Shown here: positions 48,601 through 63,300 of the stretch, piece after piece
How positions within the stretch are numbered: position 1 is the stretch's first letter
Layout of the letters: every line of letters begins with the position of its first letter
Assembly (NCBI GenBank): GCA_008933995.1
Contig: WARS01000071.1
Span: forward strand, 4,866,652-4,930,651
DNA length: 64,000 nt
Source of the DNA: Datnioides undecimradiatus
Taxonomy: Eukaryota; Chordata; Actinopteri; Lobotiformes; Datnioididae
Reading direction: 5' to 3'
The notes under the pieces: generated by a model
What the model was told of the DNA's origin: nothing
Database searches by the model: none
Seen by the model: the letters and a program-made list of their open reading frames with translations, nothing else
Program-made: the position numbers and the translations under genes

Positions 48601-51600
48601 GATCACGTTACATCTTTGTTTTTTAGTTTTGCCTACAGAGAAAACGCAGCATACTGAATTGTCGGTCTTGCACTCTGGTGCCGACTTTACAAATAATATA
48701 CGTATAACAGGTTGATTAGTGTTTGTGGATTTTGTTATCATTGGATGGAGCCAGGATTTCCCTCTAATCCCAGCCTTTATGCTGCTGGCTGCTGCTGTGA
48801 CCTTGCATTGAACGTACACTTTTGAGAGCGGTATCATCTAACTCTCTGCCAGAAAGCAAATATGTATATTTCCCATAAAGCCAAAGGTGTGCTTCAAGGG
48901 GAGCCGTAATGTGTGCAAGTATTTTACAAAGTTGCAAATGTGTCAGACGTATTATTAGTTACATTTAAATTGCAAATAACGACTCCAAACCAAAGCAGAA
49001 ATATAGGCCAGACTCAAGTCTGCGCTTTTCCGTAAACAGGACATCCTTTCTGATGAACTAATTAAGTCTGTCTCTTTGCCTCTGAAGATGAAACTCACTT
49101 GTTACTCCGTTCCCACCTCACCATGGAGGATCTGGAGAGTGAGGAGTTCAAAGTTCATGACCCCTGTGTGGCATGGCTGACCGGTAAGGATCCCTGCTCC
49201 GATTCACAAATTACTCCTGACTGACAAAGCGGTTGCAATGCTTTTAATGATCTCACCTGTGACAGAGCCACTGGTTTGCAGACTTTGCAAGCATCTGTGC
49301 GTCCATGGATGCAAGTCGTTACTGTAATGACACAGGACCCTTTCTCCCCTGAACTGTCTTAACCCTGTCAGAAAACGAAGTGGCTCTCCGCACCAGAGAG
49401 GGACACGTCCTGTCGTTCAGCCTCAGCAGCAACCTCACCTCGACTCTCCTGGACAACAGCTCCCTGGTGAGTTACAGCAACGCAGCTCATGTGGACAGGG
49501 GACACATTTCAGTATTGATTGGCTCATATTCACAGACACCTGGACAAATAGAGCAACCAATAGAGGGGGGGATGCTTCCAGATTGAGAGAGGGAAGCTGT
49601 AGAGTCCCACTGTTCCACATCCCACAGATGAGACAAAAAAAGATCTGGCGGAGTGACAGTATCTGCTCGTTTCCCCCCCAATCTGGCTGCTGTGTGAGCC
49701 CTCAACATGTGCCTTCAAAGAGAATTTTCCAAGCGAGGGTATCATTTTGAACACCGCCTCTGCGCGACACTGACAGACTTATATGGGTCATCACCGAGGA
49801 GCTTAGTGCAGGGTTGTGCTGTCAGGTTGAGAAGAAGTCTCTCCTCGATGTTATGATAGGGTTTGTTATCTCAGCTGCTGTTGCTAATTCCAGAAAAATA
49901 TATCCTCCTGCCTGAAAACCAAGCTGGGGTTTCCTTGAATACAGGAATTGCTTAGACAATTTTGTAGAATATAGCGTCAAACTTTGGGATTAGAATTCAC
50001 AGAAAGTAAGTAAAGCTAATTTACGGAGCGCTTAAAAGCAATCTGACAATGTGTTTCTCATTTCTAAACAAGATGGTGAAAAAACAGTAATATTCAAATC
50101 AAATTACCTTCCTTTGAGAGAAGAGATATAGAACATTAGTTTAGACTTATACGGTCTTGGTTCTAGGTTCTGCTGTGTTTTTATACCAGAACAACTCGAT
50201 CACATGTCAGTGAAAAGGCAACTTCAGCTTCAAATACTGGAGCAAACATCTTCATTTTCATGAGACCCCAGTGTTGTGAAGCCAGCGTCAGGTCGACGTG
50301 AGAACGGTGTTGTGTTTTAAGTTTGTACGAAGCAGAAATTTGACGTACTTGTATTCTTGTGAAAGCTTCTTGGCTTAAACAAGAATCTGATGCATAACAA
50401 TTATCAAGATGTGATGATGTGATTTTTAGGCTGGTAGGCTGTTTTTTAGCTGTAAAGCTCTAAAAATGCTACTACCAATTAGACACAGCTAGCGATTAGC
50501 TGGTAAACATAGCAGCTGAAGAGCAAACGGGAGCTCGTGGAGGCCAAAAACAGAAATAAAGCACAGTGACATTTGACTTGAATTCATCACATTCATTGCA
50601 TATTGTTTGCCAACAAGCCGGCCGTATCATCCTTCAAGTTAATGATGATGGCGTTTTGTTGTTTCTGTCGCCCGCAAGTAGCCAAAAATCAGTTACGCAG
50701 GTTTTAAGACTCTTATGTAAAATGGGCAGATCTGGAAGTTCCCCAGGTTTCACAAATACATAAAGTTGGATATCATCAGCATAGCGATGATAAGAGACAT
50801 GGAAACACTGACTGGAAATGTGCCTTAAAGTGGCACATGTGAGGGAAGAGTAAGGTCGGCCCCAGGACTGAACCCTGAGGAACTCCACATGTCAGATCGC
50901 ACTGTGTGTCAGCGATACAACATATTTATAAAGAAAAACATAGAAGTGCTTTATTCCATCCCACCTTATTCAAAGGAGCAGTAATAGAGGCTGCTGCTGA
51001 TAATTATTCTTTTTCTTTCCACAGGACCTGGCCACTACTAAATTCCAAGTGTCTGCAGACAAGAGGTTTGTCCTCTTGGCGTACAACATTCGCCCGGTAG
51101 GTTTTCTCTGAATGTCAAGTTGACTTGATTTATTCCAGAAAGCACCGCCGAGCTTTTTACTCTCAGAAAACATCCAGGGCCATAAATTATCTACGAATAT
51201 CAAAGACGAGCTGTTGCTGCTCACCTCCTCGTGTCTGGCAGGCCACTGTTGGCTGCGATACAACGCTGACACGCATCCTAATAAGAGCTCTGAAGAAACA
51301 ACAGAGAAGAGGTTGAGGCAAAAGGGTGTGTGTGAGTGTGTGTGTGTGTGTGTGTGTATGTGCGCTGATTCTGCTACTGCAGCAGTCTGTAGCTCTATAA
51401 CACCGCCCGCCAAATGACTGGGATAACATATGGGGAGCTGAATATTTAAACTGGCTGATGGTGGAAGGTGCAGGAGGTTGAAGGAAGCTTAGAGCGAGCG
51501 ATCAGTGTGAAGTGGATAGTGGTGGTGGTGGTGGGGGGGGGGACATCAAGGAGATGAAGAGGTAAAGTTGGAGCTGCGGTAATGAAATCGCCCCGCTAGT

Positions 51601-54319
51601 TCGGTGGGGAATTTTAATGAGAAGCTGACGAGAATCACAATCACAGGTGGTTCCTCATAAGCGTTGGGGTAGACGCAGAACACAGATCTGTGGCTCCCTT
51701 TACTTTAGCACCACACAGCTCGGTGCCTCCACCAGCCACCACCCCCAACCCCCTCTCACCAGACGCCTCACTCTGTAAATACCCGCACCGTTAATAAATA
51801 CTTGAGTCGTTCCTCAAAGGGCAGGCAAGTTGTGAAATGCGCAAGTAATCGGCGAGTGAAGAAAACAGAATTAGGAGGGAATGAGAGCCCTCAGCACATT
51901 TCCACAACGTTTTTATTAAAGATCTAAAAGCAGATTTTGCTGCTCTCTCTCTCTCGCTCTTTCAAATCTTAGTCTCTTCCATCTATCTGGATTTCCTTTG
52001 GAGATCTGCTTTTTGCTCTAATCACTGCGTATCACAAATTCTGCGCGTGTTTGCGTCGGGGCGCGTGCGAATGAGCCTGTTGCTGTGTTACAGCATTCGT
52101 CGCAAACACGGTCGCATCCGTTGTAACTGAATTATTGAGCGGTTGACGTGCGCACGTCCAATCATATTTCAGATGTCTGCGCAGAGCGAGGGGCTCAGAT
52201 CTTTGCCCAGTTTGTGCTTTGCTTTGGTCGATTCATGCCACGTCATTAGCATACTTCCTTTGATGTCAGCGAGAATTGTCTATTCTCATCTGCATGCTCG
52301 GTGTGTTCACTCTCGAAGAAATCAGGGACGCCACCTGGAATCATTTGTACATTTAGAAATGGATACGTGTCTGTGTGTGTGTGTGTGTATGGATATGTAT
52401 GGAGGCTATTCCTCTATTTCCCCCCCCCCGTCTCTGTAGCTCCCTCCTTCTCTCTCCCGCTTCATCTTCCACACGCTCACTCACTTTTTGCTGTCTATCT
52501 CTGGGGGGATTTGTGCTGACTGAAGCAGTTTGCGCCAGGCACCAGCTTTGCTGTTTTGGAAGAGGAGCGGCACGCTGCTGAGAGTGGCAGAGAACGAGAG
52601 AGAAAAACAGAGAGAGCACTGGGGAAAGCCACTTGCAATGGACAGTGGGGGGGGGGGGGGGGGAAAAATGGGTTATGCACCATTTGGCCTCACATACACT
52701 GCCCAGTTGAAATCAGTCAGAATGGTTATCAAAGAATGACAGAGATGCTAAAGGAGAACGCTGCAGGAGAGGGAAACGGATGAGCAGGCTGTGGGTAAAG
52801 TTAAAAGGCTTCTCTGGATTTTGTATTAGCTCTGGAGGCTTTAGGGAGGGCTTTGTGCCTGGTGGGTGAAAATAAATGGATTTTGATAAGAGGGTATACA
52901 TAGAAGTGAGTTGGGGATTTGGCCACATAGGAACAAGAGAACGCAGATTTCCTACAGGAAAATGTGTTTCCTCAAAGCCTGTTTGAATTAAACGGGTTTG
53001 TGTGCAAGAGGAGAGAAGGAGACGGAGAAGACCTACATATTTCCTGAAGAGTGCAGGCGATGGGGTTTAGAGGAGGTGGAGGTCTCTGGGATTGATGAGA
53101 GGAGGCAAACGGACCAGCACCTGCCAAGACAGCGCAGTTTAGGGACAAATAACGTGCCACGGGAGTCGTGTCTGCGCTCTGCAGCAAACGCCGATGGGTG
53201 CTGGTATCAAAGGCAGCGCATTGTGGGGCTGCAAAGAAATGCTTGTGAGGCAGGAACAATGTTGAGATGGAAAGGTGCTATTATCTCTGTGGCGTGCATC
53301 TCACAGAGCAGATCCCAGTATCTGCGCTCGAGCAAAGGGTGTTGTAATCTCCATACGTTTGCTTTGTTATCCCACGGCATCTTCTGAGTGTTTAATCTGT
53401 GTGTTGTGTTGTTCCTCCTACCCCCTGTTTTGGCGACATGGACTGGGGAGGGGGGGCGAGGTGTAACGGGGGGTGGTTGGTGGGCTGAGGAGCGGAGCGA
53501 TCTGGAGGATTTATGATACGTTACCGGCAGCCACATTAGAATTCACTCTGCCTCTCGGAGACGGATGCTCTCACTCTCCCTGTCTGTTCATCACGCAGAC
53601 ACACAATAACGTACAGCCCCAGCCACCAGCTTCATAATGTTGAATCATGAGAAGAACCTCCGGGTTCCTTAACAAATCATAAACAGCTGATTGAACACGG
53701 TGCTCATGGCGATGCTGCCCCCTTTGGTCTCCAAGAGTTATGCTCCCTCTCACTCTAGATCGGTCCTTGTTGTGCGCCGAGGACTTGTCAACTCTTGCTG
53801 TCAGCGCCTGCCTCTCCTCTCTCTGCATCCTTTCCACCCTTCCTGCCTTTGTTTCTCTCTCTCTATCTCCCCCCTGCACTTTTTCCTTCAGGCTTTGACC
53901 AGTCCATTCCTTCCTCTTCCTGCCTCTTGCGGTTATTTTCTGTTGTACCACAGCTGTTTTCCTGTACACCACATTGCCCCTCACGCTCAGACATCACACC
54001 GCAATCAGATTTCAGTTTCATTTAGATAGCCTTAGAATTCCCCCCCCCCCCTCCTTTATCCCTGCAGCTCTACTCCTGCGTCACTCCATCCATGAATTTT
54101 CTAACAACAGACGAACAACACAGAGGAGAAATCCAATTTCATTGCTAAGTGTGCTGTATAGAGGATGTGACATTTAATTTCTTTAGGGACTGGTATTTCC
54201 AGGAGGCTCTGGCTTTCAGGGGCCGGAGGGCAAATAGCCTGCTTCCAACCCTTTGCTTGAGAAACCAATCAATATATTACCTTGGATTCATCAGGTAATG
54301 CCATGATCAATTGCGGTTA

Positions 54320-54373
<54 letters not shown>

Positions 54374-57300
54374 ATACATACATTGATTCTGGTCCCTTTG
54401 GTCTTTTCCAGCATTTTAATTTAATTAATCATCGAGCCGGTGATGCTTGTGTCAGGGTTGCGACAGAGTTGCCAGCCACAATGGATCTCAGTGGGAAGGA
54501 TATTAGCTGTAATGATGCTGTTCAATAAGAGTGTCTGTCATGGTGTCCGTGCTTTCCTTTCACATATCGGGTCTCTCATGGCGTCTCTTTCGCTCTGCCG
54601 TAGGGGCGCCCGTGATTTAAATTCCTGTTATTCAGATATGATCACGATAATGATGTAACACGGATGAAATGGCTGCAAGTGAATGGCTCAAATAAATTGA
54701 GTGCATAATATTAAGCTGCGATTGGCTCAGTGACAATCAAAGCGACACTGAAATACTGTCTATTGAAGTGACACCACATCATACAGATACTTACAGTCTG
54801 GGGCACTTTACTGCTTTTTTAGATCAAAGTATAATTAATAAAATATTTTTGGGTTCACTAAACATGTTCCTTTTAAATTCTGTAGTATAATGGCGGGTTC
54901 TACAGTTTTACAACTCTACAATGTCATTGGGCAGACGCTTTTATCCAAAGCGACATACATACACAATAGGTACAACACAAGCAAAGATCTAGTTGGGAAA
55001 GCAACTCGCACAAGTGCTGAGAAGTGTGTTGCTGCGATTTTTATACAAGCAATAAGCCACTTGGTGCAGTGCTTTGCGATTGAGATTTCAGGAGAAATTA
55101 GAGCACGCAAACACAGCTCTCCTGCTGCTTATTGCTTAAACGTAAGGTAGGCTCCAGCGGTTTCCTTCATAACTTTATTTCTTTGACTTTCTGTATATGT
55201 ATGTGTGTGCACGTGTGAGCACTAAAATATGTGTGTGTTGTCATCTAAGTGTGGCACACCTGTGTGCATGATATCCTCTACCTCTTTCAGGTGTTCTCTC
55301 AGTCCTTCACAGCCTCCTATGCTATCTACAATGTGGCTAATGGGTAGGTGGAATCATGAATGCTAATGCATGGGCTGCACTGGGCATGAGCGTTACCAAT
55401 GCAAGCAGACCTGCAGATTGAGAAACTACCCCCCTCCCCTCCCCAGAGTGTGTCTCATCGAATCAGAACCTCATGTTTCTGTCAGACATGCATTCATTCG
55501 TCATTGTTCTTTCAAGGTTCCATGTCCCAACGTGAGGTTTGTACTGTAATTCAGATTTCACTGCCTGAGATTCATATTCAGCATTATATCAGTGGAAAAG
55601 CTGTGGTAGCTGTGGATGTTTTCGCTGGAACTTCTGAGGAACGCCTCTGAAAAAAAAAAAAAAAAGTGGATTTCAGGAGGACCTGCAGTATTGATCATTG
55701 CCTGAGTATGCCTTGGAGGAAAATGTTTGCCTGTCCCGAGGATGAAAATAAGCGCGGCTAGAAACGTGGTAAAAAGAAATGTTGCACTCTTGCATGAACC
55801 AACCCCGTTCTCTGTTTTGTTTTCCTTCTCTGCATCTTGCTCTTTTGTCCTCACAGTGCAGCATCTCGCTCAAAGCAAAGCTCAAGGCCAGGGCATGGAC
55901 GGACCTCAGAGGGCTTTAAACGGGACACTCGTCCCTAATGGAGGGCTTATGTCTGAGTTTTTGTGTGTGTTCCAGGGATCTGCTGGAGCTTAACCCTCCA
56001 GAGATGGAGAAGGCAGTGCTCCAATATGCTTCCTGGGGACCTCAAGGGAACCAGCTGGTAAGGCGGCGCTTACCCGTTTATCTAATCGATGCACCGTCTT
56101 TGTCCTCTGCGTCAAATATACTTTCATCAATTTGATAAGAAGATTAGGCGATCTATAATAATGCAGTGTGTGTATGAATGGGGCCTCCATTTGACATCGT
56201 TTTCATAATGATAACATCAGTAGTATCACAGTCTTTGTCATTATGAGATGAACGCCAGCTTAGAGGTTATTGTAGTGATTCTGTTGCTATAATGGGGTTG
56301 TTTTACACTCATAATATAATTCATCTACCTACTCTGTAATGTAATTGGCTTCTGCTGCTATGTCGGTGCTCATCTGCAGCATATTAACTTGGCGAGTCAA
56401 GATGTATTGGCTCTCACTTCTGTGCGCGCGCTGGCCCATGATTCATTCACTCTTGGATGGCATCCGACGCTCAACTCAAGCAGCCAGAGATGAAGCCTGC
56501 AACCATACTGTCTTTGATAATGGATTGGCACCGTGTGTCTTTGCCGCTCACGCCAGGCCTATGTGTTTGACGGAGATATCTACTACAAGCCGAGCATGAC
56601 CAGCGCACCCTTGCGTCTCACAGCCACGGATCAGGAGCAGAATGTGGTGAACGGGCTCTCCGATTGGACTTATGAAGGTAGGAAATCTTGCAGCGTAGAG
56701 CGAAAACCTGCAAAACTGAGTCACCGACGATAAGTTGACTGTAACATCCTTCATGGTCTTTTAAAACAGAGGAAGTGCTCCTGACATATGTGGCCCACTG
56801 GTGGTCAATGGATGGCGCCCGGCTGGCGTACCTCACCATCAACAACTCTGCCACACCTGTGATGGAAATACCTCACTTCTTAGGTGGTCTCTACCCGTCC
56901 AATGTACTCTTCCCCTACCCCAAGGTAAAAATGGATTCCAACAAAACCCGAGTTTACAGCCACATCAGCAGCTCTGTGAGGCTTTACTTAGACACGGTGG
57001 TGGTTTAGAGGTGAATGCTAAAGTTAGCATGCTTGTGCTGATGATGCCTGATGATGGCGCACAATAAAAAGTTAATGGGTCGCCAGAATTATACCCTCCA
57101 TCCTGAGGGGAACGGCAATGTCTGCAGCAAATGTCACCCAGTCCATCCCGAGACATTTCATTCAAACTTGATGACGCTGCTTGAGGAAAAGTCAGGGAAT
57201 CGTCAAAGTCAGTGGGATGTTCTGCAATTTGAACCAAAGTGGTGGACCAGGAGATCAGTTTGTAATTGCTTTGAGTGCAATTCTTCCACTTTTTACACTT

Positions 57301-60300
57301 AAGATTCATATCTTGATGAGTTAATATGATATTTCTTTTAATGTCCTCACAGGCTGGCTCAAATATCCCATCAGTCAGTCTGTTTGTGGTGAATCTGTAC
57401 GGTCCGGCTCACACTCTGGAGATGATGCCTCCTGACTCCCTCAGGGCCAGGTAGTACATCTTACTGAATGTAAAAACGGAATAAACCTTGAAAGACTTTA
57501 GACACCGCCTGTCAGAGATGATTACACCTCCAAGTTCCTCTCCCCCTTCACTGCTTCGTTCTTTTCCATCCCCTTGCACCGCTTTTCCCCGTGTATCATT
57601 TTCTGCATCACCTCTTCAGAGACAGCTACATCTCCATGGTGACTTGGATCAGCAGTACCCGCCTCGCGGTTCGTTGGCTAAACCGCGCGCAGAACCAATC
57701 GGTGCTCTGCGTGTGCGAGGCCACCACGGGGGCATGCTCAGAGGTGAGCCGTCATCAGTCGTTCCACATTAGTAATCCAAACGGCCTCCGCTGCAATATA
57801 CAGCTCTAATAGAATTTTTGCCTCTTTTACTCTGTGTTGGGAGTCAGGATTGATTTCCTTAAGCTCCCTGATGTCTACTGGCTGGATTAATATTTAAGGT
57901 CATTTGCTGCATGAGAAGAATTTTCACTGATGTACTGCGGGTTTTTTTATTGCTTATTTCCCTTCTGTAAATCCTCGCAGATTCCAGTCACCCATTGCCA
58001 ATGCTTTACAATCGCTATATTTAATAATTAATATACACAAAAAGCTTTACTTGCACAATTCTACCAGCATGTTGGTGTGAGCAGCTTAACTAATAAACTT
58101 CTCCATGTTGCGTGGTTTTTAAATCAACAGAAACACAAAATGACCATGGACATAATGCAGAACCAGCGACAGGTATGTTTCCCCTCACGTTTCGCTCGGC
58201 TCTGCCCGCACCGATTGATCACCGCCGTCCTTCGTTTCAACTCAGCACCTTTCCCCGAACAGGACGTGCCGTTGTTTTCAGCGGACGGCTCCGTGTTTTA
58301 CACAGTCCTGCCGGCAAAACAGGGCGCCCGTGGAGAGTTCCACCACATCGCCGGCCTTTCGGCCCAGGTCAGTTGACTTTCACTGGCTCGCGTCACGCTT
58401 GAGTAACTTCTGCCAAATCTGGTCATTAACATTTCGACGGGGGGGGGGTCACATAAAACAGCGTGATTACAAATCTGAACAGCCCTGGGGGTTTCCTTGC
58501 TTGCGACGTCCCTCTCTTTTCTTATTATTGAAGCAATTTGTTTGCATTTGTCGTCGTCCCCCCACACACACACACACACAATTACTTTAACGCCACTTTT
58601 ATCTAAGGAGCCATTTAACTCATTAATACTGTAATGATGGTTTGCCCTTTACATTATTGACGGAATTCATTTCGGTTCGTTCCAATTTAACGAGCTGTTC
58701 ATTCTCAGCGGGGCAATTAAAAAAATGTTTCACGCTTTTTTTAGAATCGTAGACCATACAGATGGGATTGACAGCATGTTTCTCTTTTTCTTTGTTTTCT
58801 ATTTAAGAATTAAGTGATTTTGGTATAGTAGTTAAGTGGCAAAGTCCCACGCCTTTGGGTTTGTGCGGACCTTTAGTGGCTAAGGATAAAATTCAATGCT
58901 TTCTCTCCTGTGGCTCCTTAACTTCAGTCCCAGTGTCAAAATAAACAATAATTTAAAATATATTTTTCTGAACTCCCTCTGTAGGCCTCCTGCGCCTTCA
59001 TATGGTTTTAACTTTATGAACCTATCTTCATTTTTCCTCCATCTGCTGACACTTGCTGTATCACCGCACCTATTTTTATTCCGGTATATCTGCCTGCTTC
59101 TACGCTCCTCTTCATCTCTGTTTCTCTGTGTAACGCAGCCTGCCATCCCCTCTGTCCCTCCTCGCTTCTTGACATCAGGGAGCTGGGACGTCACCTTGCT
59201 CTGCGCCCTCAACGAGAAGGCTGGAAAAATGTATGTGAGAGCCCCATTGTGTGGTGCCGGGTCGAATCACCTTTCAGCCGCTTTAACAGCTCGCAGCTCC
59301 TAACTATTAATGTCCAAGTGACAGGGCGCCGGGGCGGGGGATCAAGTAGAATAGTCGCCATCATTAAAATGAACATTTCTTGCTATAAGATGAGAGCAAA
59401 TTCTAGACAGGTCGGCTTCGGGCGAGCAAATGAATTCGCTAGGTCAGACTCTGGGTGAGTGGTATGCACAAGACTGTCCATTTAAAAATAACTAAAAAGG
59501 CCATTTTAACATGTTGCATTGATGTCTGTAAAAAGGCCAGAGGAAATGGCTTTGACCCTCACTACGCTTGTGGCAATGCATCGCCCACTGAAGAGGACAA
59601 AGTATTACTTACACTTGACCAGAGCTGATCATTGCTTAAATCTGTCTTTATCCTGCTGGGGGCAGAAATCCCCTCATGAACCGGCTGACTGAGGTGTGAG
59701 CATTGAAGAAAGTCAATTGTGGATCTAGTCAAATGCTTGCAGTCTCGAAGCCTGCGGCTTGGCACTGCTCTTTGCCTCCAAACGAGTCACCCTGTCTCAC
59801 AATAGTCTTTTTGTATGCGCATAGAGGGAGTGCACATTGATGCACTGTACATCTCAGATGTTTTAAATCAGCATCACTAATGGTGCTTGACAAATTAAAT
59901 GTGATCCACTGGTTTTATTAACATACCGGGGTATTTAAATAAGTGCAGATTGATTCTTGTCATGAATAATTCCTGGATAATTATGATGAAGCGAAGATGC
60001 CTTAAGGTGATCTGCAGCTCTTTGGTGTTGAGTAACTTGCTGTGTCTGTGGTTAATTTGTCTTCTCGTCAGCTATTTCCTGAGCACAGAAGAATCCAGAC
60101 AGAGCAGACACCTTTACAGGTAAATGCGCCTTCTTATGAAACACAGATGATCTGCCAGAAGCTGCATCTTCACTCTCTCCAGCTCTGAGCCAATGTCTGC
60201 GTTATCGTTAGCATGTAGCTATGCATGTTAGTAGCATGTCTTGATATTAATGTAAAACTAGATTCTACAGCTAAGTTTTGCTTTGAGTTAAATGCTAATG

Positions 60301-63300
60301 CTAATGCAAGCTAACGTGCTCACAAAGATAATGCTAACATGCTGCTGTGGAGCAGGTATGATGCTAATTTTTTTGTAAATATCAGTTAACACAAAGTACA
60401 GCTGAGATTTTGGGGAATGCATGAATGTTTTCCAGGTTCTGGGTCAGAAACAAAAGCACAGGACAAATTCAAACTTTGACTGTCGATGGTGCTAGAAATC
60501 CTCATCCTCAGGTGAACATGAGAAAGTTTTGACCAAACTTTAATGGCAATCCATGCAATAGCTTTTTAGACATTTTACTCAAAATCAATAAGAAGTGTGA
60601 ACCTTAAGGTGAAAGTGGGGGGAATCACAAAATTCATATTGATTCATCATCCAGAAACAAATATATGCATGAGATTTCGCTGCAGTCCGTCTGACAGATG
60701 CTGAAATCTTTCATTTTATACCACCCCACCAACGTCGCTGTTCCCAGTCCGACACTCTTAGCTTCAAAAGCATTCAGAAGAGTAACTGCACACTAATGTG
60801 TTGATGTGGATCCAGTGTGCTGTGGAAGCTCGAGGCTAAGAGCTGAAATGACACATTTATAACAGAGGAAAAAAAACACTAAATGGACGAGGACTCTCCG
60901 TGCTGCAGAGTCACCGAGACTTATTCTCTCCTCTGTGAAAAATACACTTGTCAGTTCCCTCATCAACCTCCCAGGTTTCATATCTTTTTATTAGCTTACA
61001 TTGCTTTGGGCGTCAGGAGACAGCACAATACCGTGGAGGAGGGACAGTGGCTTGTATTGTAAATGGCTTCTTTAAACGTAGTCCGTGATTAATCCTGTAT
61101 GAAATTTGTAAGCAGTGGCGTGCAGAGGGACATTTAGAGACCTAACAGACGAATCTGTATGAGGGCTTTTATGTCCTACCATATTTAACCAGAGTTTGTT
61201 TTTCTGAAGTATTCATCTGCCTGGGGAGTCGGTCGCAAGACACTGACACTTTTCCTTAACATCTCAGAAATCAATTGGGCCTCTCCTGGTGCAAATCAAC
61301 TCGCTTTAGACTGTCCTATTGGTCTTAAGTGGGGTCGATAACCCTTTTATCTTATTTCCAAGTGTGGACCTGGATGGAGTGTTTCAGCGTCGGTGCGTCT
61401 CCTGCAACCTCATAGATGGGTGCCGCTTCTTTAAAGCTGAATTCAGCCCCAATCAAACCCATTTCACCCTCTACTGCTTAGGTGAGAAACACGCATACGC
61501 ACTCGCAAGGGATATCAAAGCTTTACGCCACTCGGTTTTACAGTGCTGTCTTTTAAAACCTCCCCAGGCCCAGGAATCCCTAAAGTGACAGTTCACAGCA
61601 CAAAGGACCCTTCCAGTGAGTGTTACATCTGCTTGACTGACTGATGTTATAATCACACACACACATGCACAGACGCAGGATGTCTGCTGTGCCAGTCGGC
61701 GGCCTGCAGAGGGCTGTATAGTCAAACACACCAGAATGTAGATTCATGAATTTCATGCTTGTGAACACTGCCCTCTGTCTGCAGCAGTTTAGGTCAGTTG
61801 CAGCTGTTTCTTCCAGATCAAGATTTGCAACCTGACGTGCTAATGTGCCCGTCCTGATGTCTGAGATGAAAAATATGTCAGGCTGGTGTTTCATCTCCCG
61901 TAGGATATGTCGTCTTGGAGGATAACAGCCCTCTAGCCAAAGCTCTGGAGGACAAGAGGCTCCCCGAGACCCTGTTCAGAACTCTCCCAGCAGACAACTA
62001 TGGTACAACAAAGGAACTATCGGATATATTTATATATATGGTTTGGCCTTAAGGATCACATTCACAGATCACCTTGAGTGTTTTTTCTTAAGCAGACAGA
62101 CTATATTAGGCAGTGAGAATGGAACCGTGGTTATCAATATCTTAACCTGGAAGGGACAAGTATATCTTTAATTTAATCTATTTGATGATTAGGTAATTAG
62201 TGTGAGTCATACGTGTCCTCAGGGACCAGCACCAAATACTCTTGTACTGTTGTGGTTGTGCAAGTTTTTGTTTAGACAAAACGTTTCGTTCTTTTCCAGG
62301 ATACTTCATGTGTTTCTGAGTTTCACATGTATCGACCTTGTCCCACCCTGTTTGCTTTCTTTAGATCTACACCTGAAACTATCTTTACCTCAGGGTTACG
62401 AGGCCAACCTGCACCCTCTCCTCCTTATTGTGTAAGCAATGCTGAACAAGCACGCTAAATTGCAGCTAAGCGCTATCCCGCGTCACCTGTTTTGCAACAA
62501 CTGTCGCCGCTCTAGCTGATCCCATTCATCTTGTCACTCAGGGATGGCCTCCCTGGCAGTCAGTCAGTGACAGAGGAATTTGCCCTCGACTGGCCTCAGG
62601 TCCTCTCCGGCACACATAACGTGGCCTTGGCCTGGGTGGACGGCAGGAGCGGGGTTGGCCGTGGGCAGAAGACCACCGCTGTGGATCCACGCAAGCTCGG
62701 CTCACTGAGAGTCAAAGATTATCTGGGAGTTGTAGAGTCAGTAAAGTTATGCAACAACATAAGGCTATATAATGCACACGTGAGAGTAACGTGAGATGAA
62801 TTCATAACGGTATTTTATGATATTTCCACAGGTTGTTGATGCAGCTGCCTTACATTGATGATCGTCGGATGGTCCTCTATGGCAAGGTTACATCATTGTT
62901 TCAATTCGGAAACTCAATAACCCCGTAGAAACCGTCCAACCCTTCACAGGTTTTGTTTGTTTTAGCACTTTTCTGTTTCCCCCCACAGGCGTTTGGTGGT
63001 TATTTAACTCTCAAGATGTTAGCTGCAACAGATAAGCTCTTTCAATGCACAGCTGCTGTGGCACCAATAACTGACTTCAGGCTTTATAGTGAGTTGATAT
63101 TATATCATTAATTATTCAAACATTTAAGCCTTGGCAATAGTGATGTAACAGAGACAGAGCGCAGGCTTTAGATTAAAAGTTATTCCGCTTTTTCCAGGTG
63201 CTGCATTTTCAGAGAGGTATCTAGGCCTCCCAGCAAAGGAGGAGCATGCATACTCGGTGAGGCTCTGAAGCTCTGAACACAACTATTCAGGTGTAAACAT

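Larger units (their letters stand above)
51097..55290 (+). other. Fifth intron of the DPP-like gene (4.2 kb), rich in simple repeats
   Basis: There is no recognisable exon or RNA gene inside. It holds a TG tract (51325-51358), GGT/G runs near 51515-51540, a 17-base G run (52647-52663), C runs near 54040, and a CA tract (54323-54370). A possible dispersed repeat lies at about 54920-55100. The open frames here come from this skewed composition. Confidence 0.5.

Noticed and set aside
52300-53600. Cluster of overlapping open frames on both strands
   Set aside because: They come from GA/CT-skewed and simple-repeat sequence in a large intron. None shows splice sites or family similarity.
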